DNA of 64,000 nucleotides from assembly GCF_001998825.1 (NCBI RefSeq), contig NZ_MLHG01000013.1, positions 1-64,000 of the forward strand, given 5' to 3'. How positions within the stretch are numbered: the first letter of the stretch is position 1; every line of letters starts with the position of its first letter. Position numbers and translations under genes: made by a program. Below the pieces are notes generated by a model that saw only the letters and a list, made by a program, of their open reading frames with translations, did no database searches and was not told where the DNA came from. This stretch comes from Rodentibacter mrazii. Its GTDB lineage: Bacteria; Pseudomonadota; Gammaproteobacteria; Enterobacterales; Pasteurellaceae. Positions 46,011-56,848 of the stretch are shown piece by piece.

Positions 46011-46801
46011 TGAAATAACTCCCCAATATAACTTTCCGCCGGATAATGGAATTTCACCGGTCCATCCGCTTCGCCTTTTAAAAATTGCAACACTTGTGGA
46101 TCTTGGCTTGCCAGCAATTGTTCTGCCGTCCCTTCTGCAATCACCCTTTTCTCGGCAATAATATAAGCATAATCAGCGATACTTAATACTTCTTGCACAT
46201 CATGTGAAACCACAATTGAAGTTAAACTCAAGGCTTCATTTAAACGTTTAATTAAACTCACAATCACGCCCATACTGATGGGATCTTGTCCTGTGAAAGG
46301 CTCATCAAACATAATTAAATCGGGATCTAACGCAATGGCTCTTGCAAGCGCAGCCCGGCGTGCCATACCGCCGGAAAGCTCGGAGGGCATTAATTGTGCT
46401 GCACCGCGTAAACCGACTGCTTCCAATTTCATTAATACAATTTGGCGAATTAAACTTTCCGGTAAACGGGTATGCTCACGGATCGGGAACGCCACATTAT
46501 CGAAAGTAGAAATATCGGTAAAAAGCGCACCGGATTGAAATAACATTCCCATACGTTTGCGTACTTCATAAAGCTCACGATTCGAAAGACGACAAATATC
46601 TTTATCATCAAACCAAATTTCCCCCCGTTCCGGATGCAACTGTCCGCCAATTAATTTTAGCAGCGTCGTTTTTCCGATACCGGATGGTCCCATAATTGCC
46701 GTAATTTTTCCCTTTCGGACCTTTAAATTTAAGTTATCGTAAATCACACGTTCACCCCGTTTAAAGGTGAGGTTTTTGACTTCGATTAGATTTTGCTCCA
46801 T
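46007..46801 (-). CDS. mlaF: MlaF, ATPase subunit
   Basis: 264 residues, ABC ATPase. Walker [10 protein letters not shown], signature [14 protein letters not shown], Walker [10 protein letters not shown] and switch VVSHD are present. It powers phospholipid movement with MlaE, D and B to maintain outer membrane asymmetry. First gene of the cluster, 92 bases after lnt, so a promoter probably lies in that gap; I could not identify a convincing one. Confidence 0.97.
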   Translation of the reverse strand: MEQNLIEVKNLTFKRGERVIYDNLNLKVRKGKITAIMGPSGIGKTTLLKLIGGQLHPERGEIWFDDKDICRLSNRELYEVRKRMGMLFQSGALFTDISTFDNVAFPIREHTRLPESLIRQIVLMKLEAVGLRGAAQLMPSELSGGMARRAALARAIALDPDLIMFDEPFTGQDPISMGVIVSLIKRLNEALSLTSIVVSHDVQEVLSIADYAYIIAEKRVIAEGTAEQLLASQDPQVLQFLKGEADGPVKFHYPAESYIGELFQ

Positions 46802-46893
46802 TCAAATCTCATTTTAGTGAGGCGATTTTTCAAACCACCAATAATTTAATCTCGTGATGAATTAACTTCATCAATAAAGTGCGGTCGCTTTGA

Positions 46894-48432
46894 CTATCGT
46901 TTTTGTGAAAGGTTCATACGGCGACGAACATACGCCATTGCCCCATGTAATAATAAAAACAAGAGTGATAGTCCATAAAGCGGCAAATTACCCAATACAG
47001 AATAAGGTGTTTTGCCTTCAGTCGGTGCAATGTTATAGGTCAACGTTGTTTCAACAAACTGAGGTGCTTGCGCCAAAATTTTACCCGTTGCACTAATAAA
47101 TACCGAAATCCCGGTATTAGTCGCACGAATTAAAGGCTTACCTAATTCCAATGCCCGCATTCTCGCCATCTGTAAATGCTGCCAAGGCCCGATGGAATCG
47201 CCAAACCAAGCGTCATTGGAAATGGTCAGCAAATAATCGGTATCCTTTTTCAAGTTTTCTCGTACTTGTTCGCCAAAGATAATTTCATAACAAATTGCAG
47301 GTGAAAAAGCACGTTTTTTTGCCATAAAAGAAGGCTGCACTGCCTCCCCGTTTTGGAAAGCCGACATCGGCAAATTAAACACGGAGTTTAACGGGCGTAA
47401 TATATTTTCCAACGGGACATATTCGCCAAATGGGACAAGGTGATGTTTATTGTAACGATTTGAAGTATCCAATTTATAAGGAAAATCAGGATTACCTGCG
47501 GTCACAATAGAATTCAGCAATTTGCCCGATTGTTCGTCCTGATACACTGTCCCGATTATGATTTCCATATTCTTTTCCTGTGCGACACGATCAAGGGTTT
47601 CAAAAAAAGGAACGATCGAATTTTCTAAAGTAGGCAACGCCGATTCAGGCAAAATGATCAAATCGCTTTTCCCTAAATTTTCTGCGATTAATTTTTGGTA
47701 AATTTCTAACGTTGAATAGAGATAAGCAGGATCCCATTTTAGATTTTGCTCAATATTACCTTGTAGAAGCGTAACCGTCAGGGTTTTATCTTCCGCAGAT
47801 TTCACAAAAATGATTTTTTGTGCATAACTCGCTAAGCCACTGACAATGGTAAAAAGTAGAACATTCGCCAGTAATAATTTGATATTTTTTTCTTTAAATA
47901 AAGCAAAAATACTATTAAAAATGACCGCACTTGCCCATAGGGTGAAGAAGGTTAATCCGCTCACCCCAAAGATCGGGGCTATTCCGGAGAATGGACTGTC
48001 AATTTGTGTATAGCCGAATTGTAACCAAGGGAAACCGGTAAATACCCAACCACGGAGAAATTCCGTAAATGTCCAAATTACTGCAAAAATAACCGCGCTT
48101 TTTACCTGAAAACGATGGACGAGATAGGCAAATAACATAGGATAAAGGGCAAGATAAGCAGAAAGTAAACCGACAAGTAAATAGCTTACGCCAAGAGAAG
48201 CGCCGCCGAATTGATGAATGCTGACATTCAACCAACTGACACCAAAACAGAAAAATCCCATTGACCATAAAAACGTGCCCAAAAGTGCGGTAGATTTTTT
48301 CTGAGTTTTAGCAACATAAATTAAGCCTAGCAATGAAACATAGGCCAAGCCCCAGTAGTCGAAAGGAGAAAAAGCAAAAACACCGAGTAAACCGGAAAAA
48401 AAAGCAATAAAATAAATAAATAAATTTTTCAT
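46894..48432 (-). CDS. lnt: apolipoprotein N-acyltransferase Lnt
   Basis: 512 residues (E. coli 512). Seven or so N-terminal membrane helices precede a periplasmic nitrilase domain carrying the catalytic Glu (LIILPESALP), Lys (NKHHLVPFGEYVP) and Cys (PAICYEIIFGE), with a final membrane helix. It adds the third acyl chain to lipoproteins. It follows corC, as ybeX-lnt in enterics. Confidence 0.97.
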   Translation of the reverse strand: MKNLFIYFIAFFSGLLGVFAFSPFDYWGLAYVSLLGLIYVAKTQKKSTALLGTFLWSMGFFCFGVSWLNVSIHQFGGASLGVSYLLVGLLSAYLALYPMLFAYLVHRFQVKSAVIFAVIWTFTEFLRGWVFTGFPWLQFGYTQIDSPFSGIAPIFGVSGLTFFTLWASAVIFNSIFALFKEKNIKLLLANVLLFTIVSGLASYAQKIIFVKSAEDKTLTVTLLQGNIEQNLKWDPAYLYSTLEIYQKLIAENLGKSDLIILPESALPTLENSIVPFFETLDRVAQEKNMEIIIGTVYQDEQSGKLLNSIVTAGNPDFPYKLDTSNRYNKHHLVPFGEYVPLENILRPLNSVFNLPMSAFQNGEAVQPSFMAKKRAFSPAICYEIIFGEQVRENLKKDTDYLLTISNDAWFGDSIGPWQHLQMARMRALELGKPLIRATNTGISVFISATGKILAQAPQFVETTLTYNIAPTEGKTPYSVLGNLPLYGLSLLFLLLHGAMAYVRRRMNLSQKR

Positions 48433-48456
48433 CTCATTTTCAATATGACAAAAAGA

Positions 48457-48481
48457 TTTCCCTCAAGAAAAATGAGGGAAA
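48457..48481 (-). terminator. hairpin between corC and lnt
   Basis: A 9-bp stem TTTCCCTCA/TGAGGGAAA with a seven-base loop; in the minus direction followed by TCTTTTTG. It may be a partial terminator that lowers lnt expression relative to corC. Confidence 0.65.
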
Positions 48482-48498
48482 AGTTTAATTGGAAAAGA

Positions 48499-49392
48499 CT
48501 ATTCGTTTTCTATATTTTTCACTTCCGGCAAACGTTCGTCCGGCACGGTAACACGTAACTGAATCAGACGGCGGCTATCGGCAGAGGTGACTTTAAATTG
48601 CAGGTTTTCTAAGGTAATTTCCTCACCGCGTTTCGGCAAATAACCGAAAGCCTGCATGACTAAACCGCCAATGGTATCCACTTCTTCATCATCAAAATTC
48701 GTATTGAACTGTTCATTGAAATCATCAATGTCCGTCAGCGCACGTACTGCATAAGTATGACGGGAAAGTTGGCGAATATCTGCAATTTCTTCTTCATCAA
48801 ATTCATCTTCAATATCGCCCACAATTTGTTCTAGAATATCTTCAATTGTTACTAAACCGGACACAGCACCAAATTCATCCACCACAATTGCCATATGGAA
48901 ACGTTCCGAACGGAAATCTTTTAACATTCTATCCACACGTTTACTTTCCGGTACAATCACTGCCGGACGTAAAAGTTTTGGCATATCAAATTCTTCTGCA
49001 TCTTCACGCAAGAATTTCAGTAAATCTTTTGCATGTAGGATCCCTGCGATATTATCCCGATCATCCGAATCGGCAATGACAGGAAAGCGTGAGTGGGCTG
49101 ATTCAATAATAATATTTAAGCAAGAATTTAAATCCTGCTCACTTTCTATAAAAGTAATTTGTGAGCGCGGAATCATAATATCACGCACCCGAAGCTCGGC
49201 GATCTCCATTACCCCCTCGATCATTTCTCGGGTGTTTTGATCAATTAAATCGTTTTGCTCGGAATCACGGATCACTTCCACTAATTCTTCACGATTTTTC
49301 AATTCTCCCTGAAAAAAACGACCGAATAAAGATTGTAAAAAAGATTTTTTAGTGTTTTCAGATTGAATTAAATTTTGCTGTTCGTCACTCAT
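48499..49392 (-). CDS. corC: CorC/YbeX, CBS-domain magnesium homeostasis protein
   Basis: 297 residues, soluble. CBS pair at about residues 70-190 ([54 protein letters not shown]) followed by a CorC_HlyC domain ([20 protein letters not shown]). It lacks the DUF21 membrane part that YfjD carries. Linked to Mg/Co efflux and to ribosome functions in E. coli. Upstream partner of lnt. Confidence 0.94.
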   Translation of the reverse strand: MSDEQQNLIQSENTKKSFLQSLFGRFFQGELKNREELVEVIRDSEQNDLIDQNTREMIEGVMEIAELRVRDIMIPRSQITFIESEQDLNSCLNIIIESAHSRFPVIADSDDRDNIAGILHAKDLLKFLREDAEEFDMPKLLRPAVIVPESKRVDRMLKDFRSERFHMAIVVDEFGAVSGLVTIEDILEQIVGDIEDEFDEEEIADIRQLSRHTYAVRALTDIDDFNEQFNTNFDDEEVDTIGGLVMQAFGYLPKRGEEITLENLQFKVTSADSRRLIQLRVTVPDERLPEVKNIENE

Positions 49393-49477
49393 ATTATTCT
49401 GTTTAGACTAGACTAAATTCACTTCAGAAAAGTATCATATTTTGACTGAGTTCGCAAAGTGAAAGCGTAGAAAAGCA

Positions 49478-49515
49478 AAGTGCGGTAAAAAATATACTTA
49501 TTTTTTACCGCACTT
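49478..49515. terminator. inverted USS pair, gal operon terminator
   Basis: A 15-bp stem AAGTGCGGTAAAAAA/TTTTTTACCGCACTT with an eight-base loop, immediately after galM. Confidence 0.8.
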
Positions 49516-49518
49516 AAT

Positions 49519-50541
49519 CTATAAAAACTTAAACTCCGTCCACTGATAATAGCGCTCATTGGCTTTTTGGAGACCGCCGTAATTTTGCCACTCCGGATGA
49601 TTCGGCGTATCCGGTAAACATTGTGTTTCCAATGCAATTCCGGAAAAATCGGCATATTCTCCCCCCTCTCGGGTTGGTGTGCCGGCAAGATAATTGCCGG
49701 TATAAACTTGTAATGCGGCTTGAGATGTTCGCACTTCAAGGCTTAGATCCTCATTCGGAGAAACCAGCAAGACACAAGGTTTTTGCCATGCCTTATTGAC
49801 GATGAAAGAATGATCGTAACCTTTAGTCAAACGCTGATCGCCCAGCAAGAAATCTTGTTTAATCTGTTTCATCAGTCGAAAATCAAAACTTGTCCCTACC
49901 ACATGTTTAAGCGGAGAATTTGGAATGCCTTCATTATTTACCGGCAAATAAAAATCTGCGTTCAATCGCAAACTATGTTCTCGTATATCTGAACCTTGTT
50001 CGGCATTTTCTAAATTAAAATAAGCGTGATTGGTGAGATTCAATGCAGTATCTTTATCACTCAGTCCTTCATATTCAATTTTGACAGCATTGTCTTCTGT
50101 CAGTGTGTAAGTCACGGTGATGTTTACATTTCCGGGAAAACCCTGCTCTCCGTCAGCAGAGTTCAATGAAAAGCAGACGAAATTTTCACCGCACTTTTCA
50201 ATCATCCAACGGCGTTGATCAAAACCTTCCCCCCCATGAAGCTGATGCTGACCTTGATTGGCCTCCAATTGAATTATTTCTCCGTTTAGTTCGAATTGTG
50301 CGTTTGCAATGCGGTTGGCATAACGCCCTACACTCGCCCCTAAATAAGCAGTCTGACTCGGATAATCTTCTACTTTGCAGCCTAATAATACTTCTCTCAA
50401 TCTGCCATTTACCGGCACTTGACAAGATAACCACGTTGCTCCCCAATCCATCAACTTGATGAGCATTCCTTTTTCATTTTGCAAAAAGACAATTTGATAA
50501 GGTTTGCCATCAGGGGCATTGAATGCTGTTTTTTCTAACAT
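49519..50541 (-). CDS. galM: galactose mutarotase GalM
   Basis: 340 residues, aldose 1-epimerase. Substrate-binding GASVGRYANRIA and GQHQLHGG; catalytic His in NLTNHAYFNL and catalytic Glu in ALETQCLPDTPNHPEW. It interconverts beta- and alpha-D-galactose for GalK. Third gene of galT-galK-galM; nine bases follow galK. Confidence 0.96.
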   Translation of the reverse strand: MLEKTAFNAPDGKPYQIVFLQNEKGMLIKLMDWGATWLSCQVPVNGRLREVLLGCKVEDYPSQTAYLGASVGRYANRIANAQFELNGEIIQLEANQGQHQLHGGEGFDQRRWMIEKCGENFVCFSLNSADGEQGFPGNVNITVTYTLTEDNAVKIEYEGLSDKDTALNLTNHAYFNLENAEQGSDIREHSLRLNADFYLPVNNEGIPNSPLKHVVGTSFDFRLMKQIKQDFLLGDQRLTKGYDHSFIVNKAWQKPCVLLVSPNEDLSLEVRTSQAALQVYTGNYLAGTPTREGGEYADFSGIALETQCLPDTPNHPEWQNYGGLQKANERYYQWTEFKFL

Positions 50542-50550
50542 GATTTTCCC

Positions 50551-51705
50551 TTAAATAACACGCGCACCTTGCGATGCTGTGCAAACATAAAATGTTTCTT
50601 TTAATCCGGTAGTTTTTTCATAATTTTCGGCAATAATTTTGCGTACAGCCTCGACTTTATCTTGTGGTGCAAGGGCAACGATACAACCACCAAAACCGCC
50701 TCCCGTCATTCTTGCACCGCCCTGTTTGCCGATAACCAATTGTGCTAATTCTACCAAATAATCAATTTGTGGCACGGTAATTTCAAAATCGCCACGCATT
50801 GAATCGTGGGATTGCCCCATTAGCTCACCTAATCGAGTTAAATCGTTGTGGGTTAACGCCTCCACGGCATCTAATACCCGCTGATTTTCTGTCACAACAT
50901 GACGGGCACGTTTTGCCACGATCGGATCAAGTGCGGTCAATTCCGCTTCTTTTTCTTTAAATTGAGATACGGATACATCACGCAACGCTTTCACACCAAA
51001 AAATGCCGCTGCTTTTTCACATTGCTGACGGCGGATATTGTATTCGCCCGTGACTAAATCATGCGGTACATTCGAATTCACGATAATCACCGCTACATCA
51101 TTCGGTACAGCGGTCGGTATTGTTTCAAGGCTTCGGCAGTCAATCATCAAAAGGTGATCTTTTTGTCCAAGTGCAGAAATAAGCTGATCCATATTGCCAC
51201 AATTAGCGCCTACAAATTGATTTTCGGCTTTTTGACCATTAAGCGCAATATCAACATGAGAGATAGTTAAATCACCCAATTGTTGGCAAAATTTTCCTAC
51301 CGCGACTTCCAGCGATGCTGATGAACTTAAACCAGACGAAAGCGGTACGTTACCCGAAATGACAAGATACGCTCCCTGCTTAAAATGCGGATAACGTTCT
51401 TGAATAAATTTCACCACGCCACGCACATAATTTGCCCATTTATTCGGGCTTTTTTCAATTGTCTCAGAAAGGGAAAATTTATCGGTTTCATCCAAATCAG
51501 CCGCATAAACATACCAAATATGATCATCACGTTTTTTACCGCTCACTGCCGTACCAAAGTTAATCGCACAAGGCATGACAAAGCCTTCATTATAATCCGT
51601 ATGTTCCCCTATAATATTTACACGACCGGGTGCATAAACTGTGAGTGTAGGTTCTGTATTGAATTTTTGAGTGAATATGTGTTGGGATTTTTCAATTGGT
51701 GTCAT
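50551..51705 (-). CDS. galK: galactokinase GalK
   Basis: 384 residues (E. coli 382), GHMP kinase. Galactokinase signature [22 protein letters not shown]-binding [16 protein letters not shown] and [13 protein letters not shown] near the C-terminus. It phosphorylates alpha-D-galactose. The start MTPIEKSQ fits the family; 26 in-frame codons upstream lie in the palindromic galT-galK spacer. Confidence 0.97.
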   Translation of the reverse strand: MTPIEKSQHIFTQKFNTEPTLTVYAPGRVNIIGEHTDYNEGFVMPCAINFGTAVSGKKRDDHIWYVYAADLDETDKFSLSETIEKSPNKWANYVRGVVKFIQERYPHFKQGAYLVISGNVPLSSGLSSSASLEVAVGKFCQQLGDLTISHVDIALNGQKAENQFVGANCGNMDQLISALGQKDHLLMIDCRSLETIPTAVPNDVAVIIVNSNVPHDLVTGEYNIRRQQCEKAAAFFGVKALRDVSVSQFKEKEAELTALDPIVAKRARHVVTENQRVLDAVEALTHNDLTRLGELMGQSHDSMRGDFEITVPQIDYLVELAQLVIGKQGGARMTGGGFGGCIVALAPQDKVEAVRKIIAENYEKTTGLKETFYVCTASQGARVI

Positions 51706-51733
51706 ATTTCTATCCTTAATATTTGAATTTATA

Positions 51734-51772
51734 CCCAGCATTAACTCCCCTCTTTCGCAAAGAGAGGCTGGG
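51734..51772. repeat. palindromic spacer between galT and galK
   Basis: Nested inverted repeats: outer CCCAGC/GCTGGG (51734-51739, 51767-51772) and inner CTCTTT/AAAGAG. A second hairpin overlaps the galT stop region. It may process or attenuate the galTKM transcript, or be a small dispersed palindrome. Confidence 0.5.
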
Positions 51773-51802
51773 GGAGGAATCACGCATAGAAAGAGAGGAA
51801 CG

Positions 51803-52852
51803 TTATCCTCTCTCCTTGTAGTGGATTTCGCTTAACGCTCTCAATCTTTCCGCTGCCTGCTCAGCCGTTAAATCCCGCTGACTTTCAGCCAGCATTTCAT
51901 ACCCCACCATAAATTTCCGCACCGTGGCAGATCGTAAAAGCGGCGGATAAAAATGCGCATGGAGCTGCCAGTGTTCGTTTTCTTCATCGTTAAAAGGTGC
52001 GGCATGGAATCCCATTGAATAGGGGAAAGAGGTTCCAAATAAATTATCGTATTTTGTGGTCAATTTTTTCAATATGATTGCTAAATCTTTCGACTGAGCA
52101 TCAGTTAATTCTGTTAAGCGCTTCACGTGGTTTTTAGGAAGTAACAAAGTTTCAAAAGGCCACACAGCCCAGTAAGGAACAACCGCTACCCAATGCTCGG
52201 TTTCAACAACAATCCGTTCTTTTAATTCAAGTTCACGCTTTGCATAATCCAGCAACATCACAGAACCGTATTTTTGCCGGTAATTACGTTGGCTTTGATC
52301 TTCGCTAGCTACTTCATTCGGTAAGAAACTGTTTGCCCAGATTTGACCGTGGGGGTGAGGGTTAGAACAGCCCATTGCCGCCCCTTTATTCTCAAAAATC
52401 TGCACCCATTGATACTTTTTCCCGAGTTCTCTAAGCTGCATTTGCCAAACTTTGATCACTTCTTCAATTTCAAGTGCGGTCAATAATGGTAAAGTTTTAC
52501 TGTGATCCGGAGAAAAGCAAATTACTCTACTCTCTCCGCAAGCTTGAGAGCTTTGAAAAAGCGGATCATTTGATTTTTCCGGTGCCGGAGTGTCTTCCAG
52601 AAGTGCCGAAAAATCATTTTTGAACACATAAGGTTTATTATAATTAGGGTTTAGCTCGCCCGTAATACGTTTATTCCGAGGGCAAAGATAGCAACTCGGA
52701 TCATGGCTTGGTTTCTGCTCTTCTACGATTTTTTCTTGCTGCCCCTGCCATGGGCGTTTGGCTCGATGTGGTGAAACCAAGACCCATTGATCAATTAACG
52801 GATTATAACGACGGTGAGGATGCTCCGTTGGTTCAAATAATCTATCACTCAT
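51803..52852 (-). CDS. galT: galactose-1-phosphate uridylyltransferase GalT
   Basis: 349 residues (E. coli 348). HIT-superfamily transferase; active-site [12 protein letters not shown] with the nucleophilic His at about residue 166, zinc ligands from CYLCPRNKR, and [24 protein letters not shown] at the C-terminal part (quoted by position here: about 265-290). It exchanges UMP between UDP-glucose and Gal-1-P. First gene of the operon, divergent from galS. galE is absent from this locus. Confidence 0.97.
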   Translation of the reverse strand: MSDRLFEPTEHPHRRYNPLIDQWVLVSPHRAKRPWQGQQEKIVEEQKPSHDPSCYLCPRNKRITGELNPNYNKPYVFKNDFSALLEDTPAPEKSNDPLFQSSQACGESRVICFSPDHSKTLPLLTALEIEEVIKVWQMQLRELGKKYQWVQIFENKGAAMGCSNPHPHGQIWANSFLPNEVASEDQSQRNYRQKYGSVMLLDYAKRELELKERIVVETEHWVAVVPYWAVWPFETLLLPKNHVKRLTELTDAQSKDLAIILKKLTTKYDNLFGTSFPYSMGFHAAPFNDEENEHWQLHAHFYPPLLRSATVRKFMVGYEMLAESQRDLTAEQAAERLRALSEIHYKERG

Positions 52853-52878
52853 ATATAACTCCTTTTTTACCTATCAAT

Positions 52879-52894
52879 TTGTAATCGCTTACAT
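52879..52894. promoter_or_regulatory. GalR/GalS-type operator, galT side
   Basis: TTGTAATCGCTTACAT, a palindrome with central CG matching GTGKAANCGNTTNCAC. It lies just downstream of the predicted galT transcription start, a repressing position. Confidence 0.7.
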
Positions 52895-52907
52895 TTCCTT
52901 ATTAAAT

Positions 52908-52950
52908 AAGATACCTAACTTCTGAATAATAAACCGTGATCCACATCACA
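52908..52950 (-). promoter_or_regulatory. CRP-dependent galTKM promoter
   Basis: Minus-strand -10 TATCTT (52913-52908). A CRP-type site CGTGA-TCCACA-TCACA (52935-52950) is centred 41.5 bases upstream of the implied start near 52901: class II geometry. Confidence 0.65.
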
Positions 52951-52975
52951 AAATTAGAATTTTAAGGGTGCTTTT

Positions 52976-53024
52976 TGTGATCTATATTACAAAATTGAAA
53001 AGTAAACGTTTTCAATTTTATACT
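52976..53024 (+). promoter_or_regulatory. galS promoter with CRP-type site and overlapping GalS-type operator
   Basis: TGTGA-TCTATA-TTACA (52976-52991) is a CRP-type site. TTGAAA (52995-53000) and TATACT (53019-53024) form the promoter with an 18-bp spacer. AAGTAAACGTTTTCAA (53000-53015) fills the spacer as a LacI-family operator inside a larger ATTGAAAA/TTTTCAAT palindrome, consistent with autoregulation. Confidence 0.7.
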
Positions 53025-53071
53025 AAACCAGTATGATAAATAACTATAAGTTAGATGAAAGAGGGCGTATT

Positions 53072-54073
53072 ATGAGTACAATTCATGATGTTGCAAAGCT
53101 CGCTAAAGTTTCCGTTGCAACAGTATCTCGCGTGTTAAACAATCATCCGTCAGTCAGTAAAAAGACCCGTCTTTCCGTACAAAATGCGATCTCTCAGCTA
53201 AGTTATCAGCCTAATGCTAATGCACAGGCACTTGCCGTACAAAATACCGATACGATCGGTGTAGTAGTAACAGATGTAACAGATTCTTTTTTTGCTATTT
53301 TAGTGAAAGCGGTAGATAAAGTAGCTGAATCCCATAATAAAACGATTTTAATCGGTATTGGTTATCATCATGCCGAAAAAGAACGTGAGGCAATCAATAC
53401 GTTATTACGGAAACGTTGTACCTGTTTGGTTGTCCATTCTAAAGCGCTTTCAGATGAAGAACTTAAAGATTATCTTAATAAAGTGAAAGGAATGGTGGTG
53501 ATTAATCGTGTTATTAAAGGTTATGAAAATCGTTGTGTAAGTTTGGATAATCAAAAAGGTACCTATATTGCGACAGAAATGCTCATTCAATGCGGACATA
53601 AAAATATTGCTTATATCGGTTCCAATCATGCTATTTTTGATGAAGTGGAGCGCCAAACCGGCTATCTGGAAGCCCTAAAAACGCACAATTATCCCATCGT
53701 CAAACATGCGATCGTACACAATTCCCCTGATTTTGAAGGGGGAGAACAGGCAATGATTGATTTACTCAGTTACAATAAAGATTTAACCGCAGTTGTTGCC
53801 TACAATGATTCTATGGCTGCTGGGGCAATTTCGGTACTAAATGAAAATAATATCAATGTGCCGAGCCAATTTTCTATTATCGGTTTTGATGATATGCCGA
53901 TTGCACGTTATTTAATCCCTAAACTCACGACAATTCGTTATCCCATTGATTTAATGGCAACTTATGCAGCCAACTTAGCATTAAGTTTAGTTGATGAAAG
54001 TATTGCAACTCCCTCAGCTATTCAATTTAACCCGACACTGGTTCGCCGTTTTTCTGTAGAGGCAGCAAATTGA
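53072..54073 (+). CDS. galS: galactose operon repressor/isorepressor GalS (LacI family)
   Basis: 333 residues. The LacI-type HTH at the N-terminus, [21 protein letters not shown], includes the hinge helix region, followed by a periplasmic-binding-protein-like sensor domain ([46 protein letters not shown]). Position between galTKM and mglBAC and operators at both promoters support galactose-responsive repression. GalR and GalS cannot be separated on sequence alone; linkage to mgl favours GalS. Start behind GAGGG. Confidence 0.9.
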   Translation: MSTIHDVAKLAKVSVATVSRVLNNHPSVSKKTRLSVQNAISQLSYQPNANAQALAVQNTDTIGVVVTDVTDSFFAILVKAVDKVAESHNKTILIGIGYHHAEKEREAINTLLRKRCTCLVVHSKALSDEELKDYLNKVKGMVVINRVIKGYENRCVSLDNQKGTYIATEMLIQCGHKNIAYIGSNHAIFDEVERQTGYLEALKTHNYPIVKHAIVHNSPDFEGGEQAMIDLLSYNKDLTAVVAYNDSMAAGAISVLNENNINVPSQFSIIGFDDMPIARYLIPKLTTIRYPIDLMATYAANLALSLVDESIATPSAIQFNPTLVRRFSVEAAN

Positions 54074-54075
54074 AA

Positions 54076-54168
54076 TGTGATCAAGGTCACAAATTTCAAC
54101 ATTGTTTTGTAATCGTTTTCATTTATGTGAGTTTGATCACAGACTTACAGGGATTTGATAAGTATCAT
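54076..54168 (+). promoter_or_regulatory. mglBAC control region: two CRP-type sites, GalS-type operator, promoter
   Basis: Two exact TGTGA-N6-TCACA sites at 54076-54091 and 54126-54141 flank a GalS-type operator TTGTAATCGTTTTCAT (54107-54122). The -10 is TATCAT (54163-54168), putting the second CRP-type site at -41.5 (class II). A near-FNR sequence TTGAT-AAGT-ATCAT (54155-54168) overlaps the -10; it may be chance. Confidence 0.75.
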
Positions 54169-54180
54169 TCCAGGAGAGTT

Positions 54181-54252
54181 ATGACAATTGTAACAATAAC
54201 GTACAGTGTCTTCTTTGTTCACATCAACCTTCCAATTAGGAGTGTTTTATGA
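54181..54252 (+). CDS. possible 23-residue leader peptide overlapping the mglB start
   Basis: ATG behind AGGAGAG encodes [20 protein letters not shown] plus three residues and ends in TGA overlapping the mglB ATG as ATGA. The mglB ribosome site lies inside this frame, so translation could couple or interfere with mglB. The predicted transcript start is only about six bases upstream, which would remove part of the ribosome site and weakens the case. Confidence 0.35.
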   Translation: MTIVTITYSVFFVHINLPIRSVL

Positions 54253-55241
54253 AAAAAACAGTATTAAGTGCAATCGCTTTAGCAGTAGGTTTAGGCTCGG
54301 TTACAGCAAGTTATGCTGCTGACAACCGTATTGGGGTCACCATTTATAAATATGATGACAACTTTATGTCATTAATGCGTAAAGAAATTGATAAAGAAGC
54401 GAAAACATTACAAGGCATTGAGCTATTAATGAATGACTCTCAAAATGCTCAATCGATTCAAAACGACCAAGTTGATGTATTACTTTCTAAAGGTGTGAAA
54501 GCGCTTGCAATCAACTTAGTGGACCCAGCTGCTGCACCAACTATTATCGGTAAAGCAAAACCGGATAATATCCCAGTAGTATTCTTCAATAAAGATCCCG
54601 GCGCAAAAGCACTCGGTAGCTATGGACAGGCTTATTATGTCGGTACAGATCCAAAAGAATCAGGGATTATCCAAGGTAACTTAATTGCAAAACAATGGAA
54701 AGCAACTCCTGAATTTGATTTAAACAAAGACGGTAAAATCCAATTTGTATTACTCAAAGGTGAGCCGGGTCATCCTGATGCTGAAGCCCGTACTAAATAT
54801 GTTATCGAGGAATTAAATAAACAGGGTATTCAAACCGAACAGTTATTCATTGATACGGGTATGTGGGATGCAGCAATGGCAAAAGACAAAGTGGATGCTT
54901 GGTTATCCAGCTCTAAAGCCAATAATATTGAAGTGATTATTTCAAACAACGACGGCATGGCATTAGGTGCGTTGGAAGCAGTTAAAGCTCATGGTAAAAA
55001 ATTACCGATTTTCGGTGTGGATGCATTACCTGAAGCATTACAACTTATTAAGAAAGGAGAACTCGCCGGTACAGTATTAAATGATGGCGTAAATCAAGGT
55101 AAAGCAGTTGTTCAATTAGCTAATAACCTTGCTCAAGGTAAAACCGCTAATGAAGGCACCAAATGGGAATTAAAAGACCGCGTTGTTCGTATCCCCTATG
55201 TCGGTATAGATAAAGATAATTTAGGTGAATTCTTAAAATAA
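54249..55241 (+). CDS. mglB: galactose/glucose-binding periplasmic protein MglB
   Basis: 330 residues (E. coli 332). Signal peptide [20 protein letters not shown] with cleavage after SYA. The mature protein starts [17 protein letters not shown] as in E. coli MglB. Sugar- and calcium-site regions are recognisable: [43 protein letters not shown] and [10 protein letters not shown]. High-affinity galactose uptake; probably also a chemoreceptor ligand in motile species, not expected here. Confidence 0.97.
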   Translation: MKKTVLSAIALAVGLGSVTASYAADNRIGVTIYKYDDNFMSLMRKEIDKEAKTLQGIELLMNDSQNAQSIQNDQVDVLLSKGVKALAINLVDPAAAPTIIGKAKPDNIPVVFFNKDPGAKALGSYGQAYYVGTDPKESGIIQGNLIAKQWKATPEFDLNKDGKIQFVLLKGEPGHPDAEARTKYVIEELNKQGIQTEQLFIDTGMWDAAMAKDKVDAWLSSSKANNIEVIISNNDGMALGALEAVKAHGKKLPIFGVDALPEALQLIKKGELAGTVLNDGVNQGKAVVQLANNLAQGKTANEGTKWELKDRVVRIPYVGIDKDNLGEFLK

Positions 55242-55309
55242 CACTAATATCAATGATGTAACCTTTAGGGGGAGTAATGCTACTTCCCCTATTCCAAATG
55301 AGGTTGGAT

Positions 55310-56830
55310 ATGACAATTCAAGATTTAAGTCAAAGTGGCGAAGTGCTGCTTACGATGACCAATGTCAGTAAATCCTTTCCGGGTGTAAAAGCCTTAGATA
55401 ACGCAAACTTAACTGTCCGCTCCCATTCTGTTCATGCCTTAATGGGAGAAAATGGAGCGGGGAAATCCACATTATTAAAATGTTTGTTCGGCATTTACGC
55501 TAAAGATGAAGGTGAGATTCTTTTCTTAGGTAAACCCGTCAATTTTAAAACATCAAAAGAAGCCCTAGAAAATGGTATTTCTATGGTGCACCAAGAACTC
55601 AATTTGGTACGCCAGACCAGTGTTATGGATAACCTTTGGCTTGGGCGTTATCCGCTAAAAGGCCCATTTGTCGATCACGCAAAAATGTATCGTGATACTA
55701 AAGCGATTTTTGATGAATTGGATATTAATATCAATCCAAAAGAAAAGGTCGCAAAACTTTCCGTTTCTCAAATGCAGATGATCGAAATTGCGAAAGCCTT
55801 CTCTTATGATGCTAAAATCGTCATTATGGATGAACCCACCTCCTCACTCTCTGAAAAAGAAGTAGAGCATCTGTTTAAAATTATTCAAAAACTAAAAGAT
55901 CGAGGATGTGGCATTATTTATATTTCTCACAAAATGGATGAAATTTTCAAAATTTGTGATGAAATTACTATTTTACGTGATGGAAAGTGGATCAATACCG
56001 TACCGGTCAAAACCTCTAGTATGGAACAAATTGTTTCAATGATGGTAGGACGAGAACTGACCCAACGTTTCCCTGAAAAGACGAACGTTCCAAAAGAAGT
56101 TGTACTTAAAGTCGAACATTTAACTGCCTTGAACCAACCTTCTATTCAAGATGTTTCCTTTGAATTGCGTAAAGGGGAAATTTTAGGTATTGCAGGTTTG
56201 GTCGGTGCAAAACGTACCGATATTGTCGAAGCCATTTTCGGGGTACGTGAACTCAAAAGCGGCACAATCAAGCTACACGATAAAACCGTCAAAAATCGAA
56301 CCGCACTTGAAGCGATTAATAACGGTTTTGCCCTCGTCACCGAAGAACGCCGCACCACCGGGATTTATTCCAATCTAAGTATTGAATTCAATTCTTTGAT
56401 TTCAAATATGAAATCTTACCTTACGCCTTGGAAATTGCTTAGCAATAAAAAAATGCGTAGCGATACCCAATGGGTCATTGATTCTATGAATGTGAAAACC
56501 CCTTCACATAAAACCACAATTGGATCTCTTTCCGGCGGTAATCAACAAAAAGTTATCATTGGTCGCTGGTTGCTTACCCAACCGGAGATTTTGATGCTTG
56601 ATGAGCCGACCCGTGGTATTGATATTGGTGCTAAATTTGAAATTTACCAGCTCATTCAAGAGCTTGCCAAAAAAGACAAAGGTATCATTATGATTTCCTC
56701 TGAGATGCCTGAGTTATTAGGGACAACTGACCGAATTCTCGTGATGAGTAACGGTCGGGTTGCTGGCATTGTGGAGACGGCAAAAACTTCCCAAGAAGAA
56801 ATTTTGCAGTTGGCAGCGAAATATTTATAA
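55310..56830 (+). CDS. mglA: galactose ABC transporter ATPase MglA
   Basis: 506 residues, as in E. coli. Two fused ABC domains: first Walker [24 protein letters not shown] and VIMDEPTSS; second half with degenerate Walker A ([13 protein letters not shown]), signature [15 protein letters not shown] and [15 protein letters not shown]. Start MTIQDL behind GAGG; 11 upstream in-frame codons are excluded. Confidence 0.97.
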   Translation: MTIQDLSQSGEVLLTMTNVSKSFPGVKALDNANLTVRSHSVHALMGENGAGKSTLLKCLFGIYAKDEGEILFLGKPVNFKTSKEALENGISMVHQELNLVRQTSVMDNLWLGRYPLKGPFVDHAKMYRDTKAIFDELDININPKEKVAKLSVSQMQMIEIAKAFSYDAKIVIMDEPTSSLSEKEVEHLFKIIQKLKDRGCGIIYISHKMDEIFKICDEITILRDGKWINTVPVKTSSMEQIVSMMVGRELTQRFPEKTNVPKEVVLKVEHLTALNQPSIQDVSFELRKGEILGIAGLVGAKRTDIVEAIFGVRELKSGTIKLHDKTVKNRTALEAINNGFALVTEERRTTGIYSNLSIEFNSLISNMKSYLTPWKLLSNKKMRSDTQWVIDSMNVKTPSHKTTIGSLSGGNQQKVIIGRWLLTQPEILMLDEPTRGIDIGAKFEIYQLIQELAKKDKGIIMISSEMPELLGTTDRILVMSNGRVAGIVETAKTSQEEILQLAAKYL

Positions 56831-56848
56831 CAACAAAAGGAACGAATT

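Noticed and set aside
46855-46873. TGATGAA/TTCATCA palindrome after lnt
   Set aside because: Short, AT-rich and without a T-run; too weak to call as a terminator or operator.
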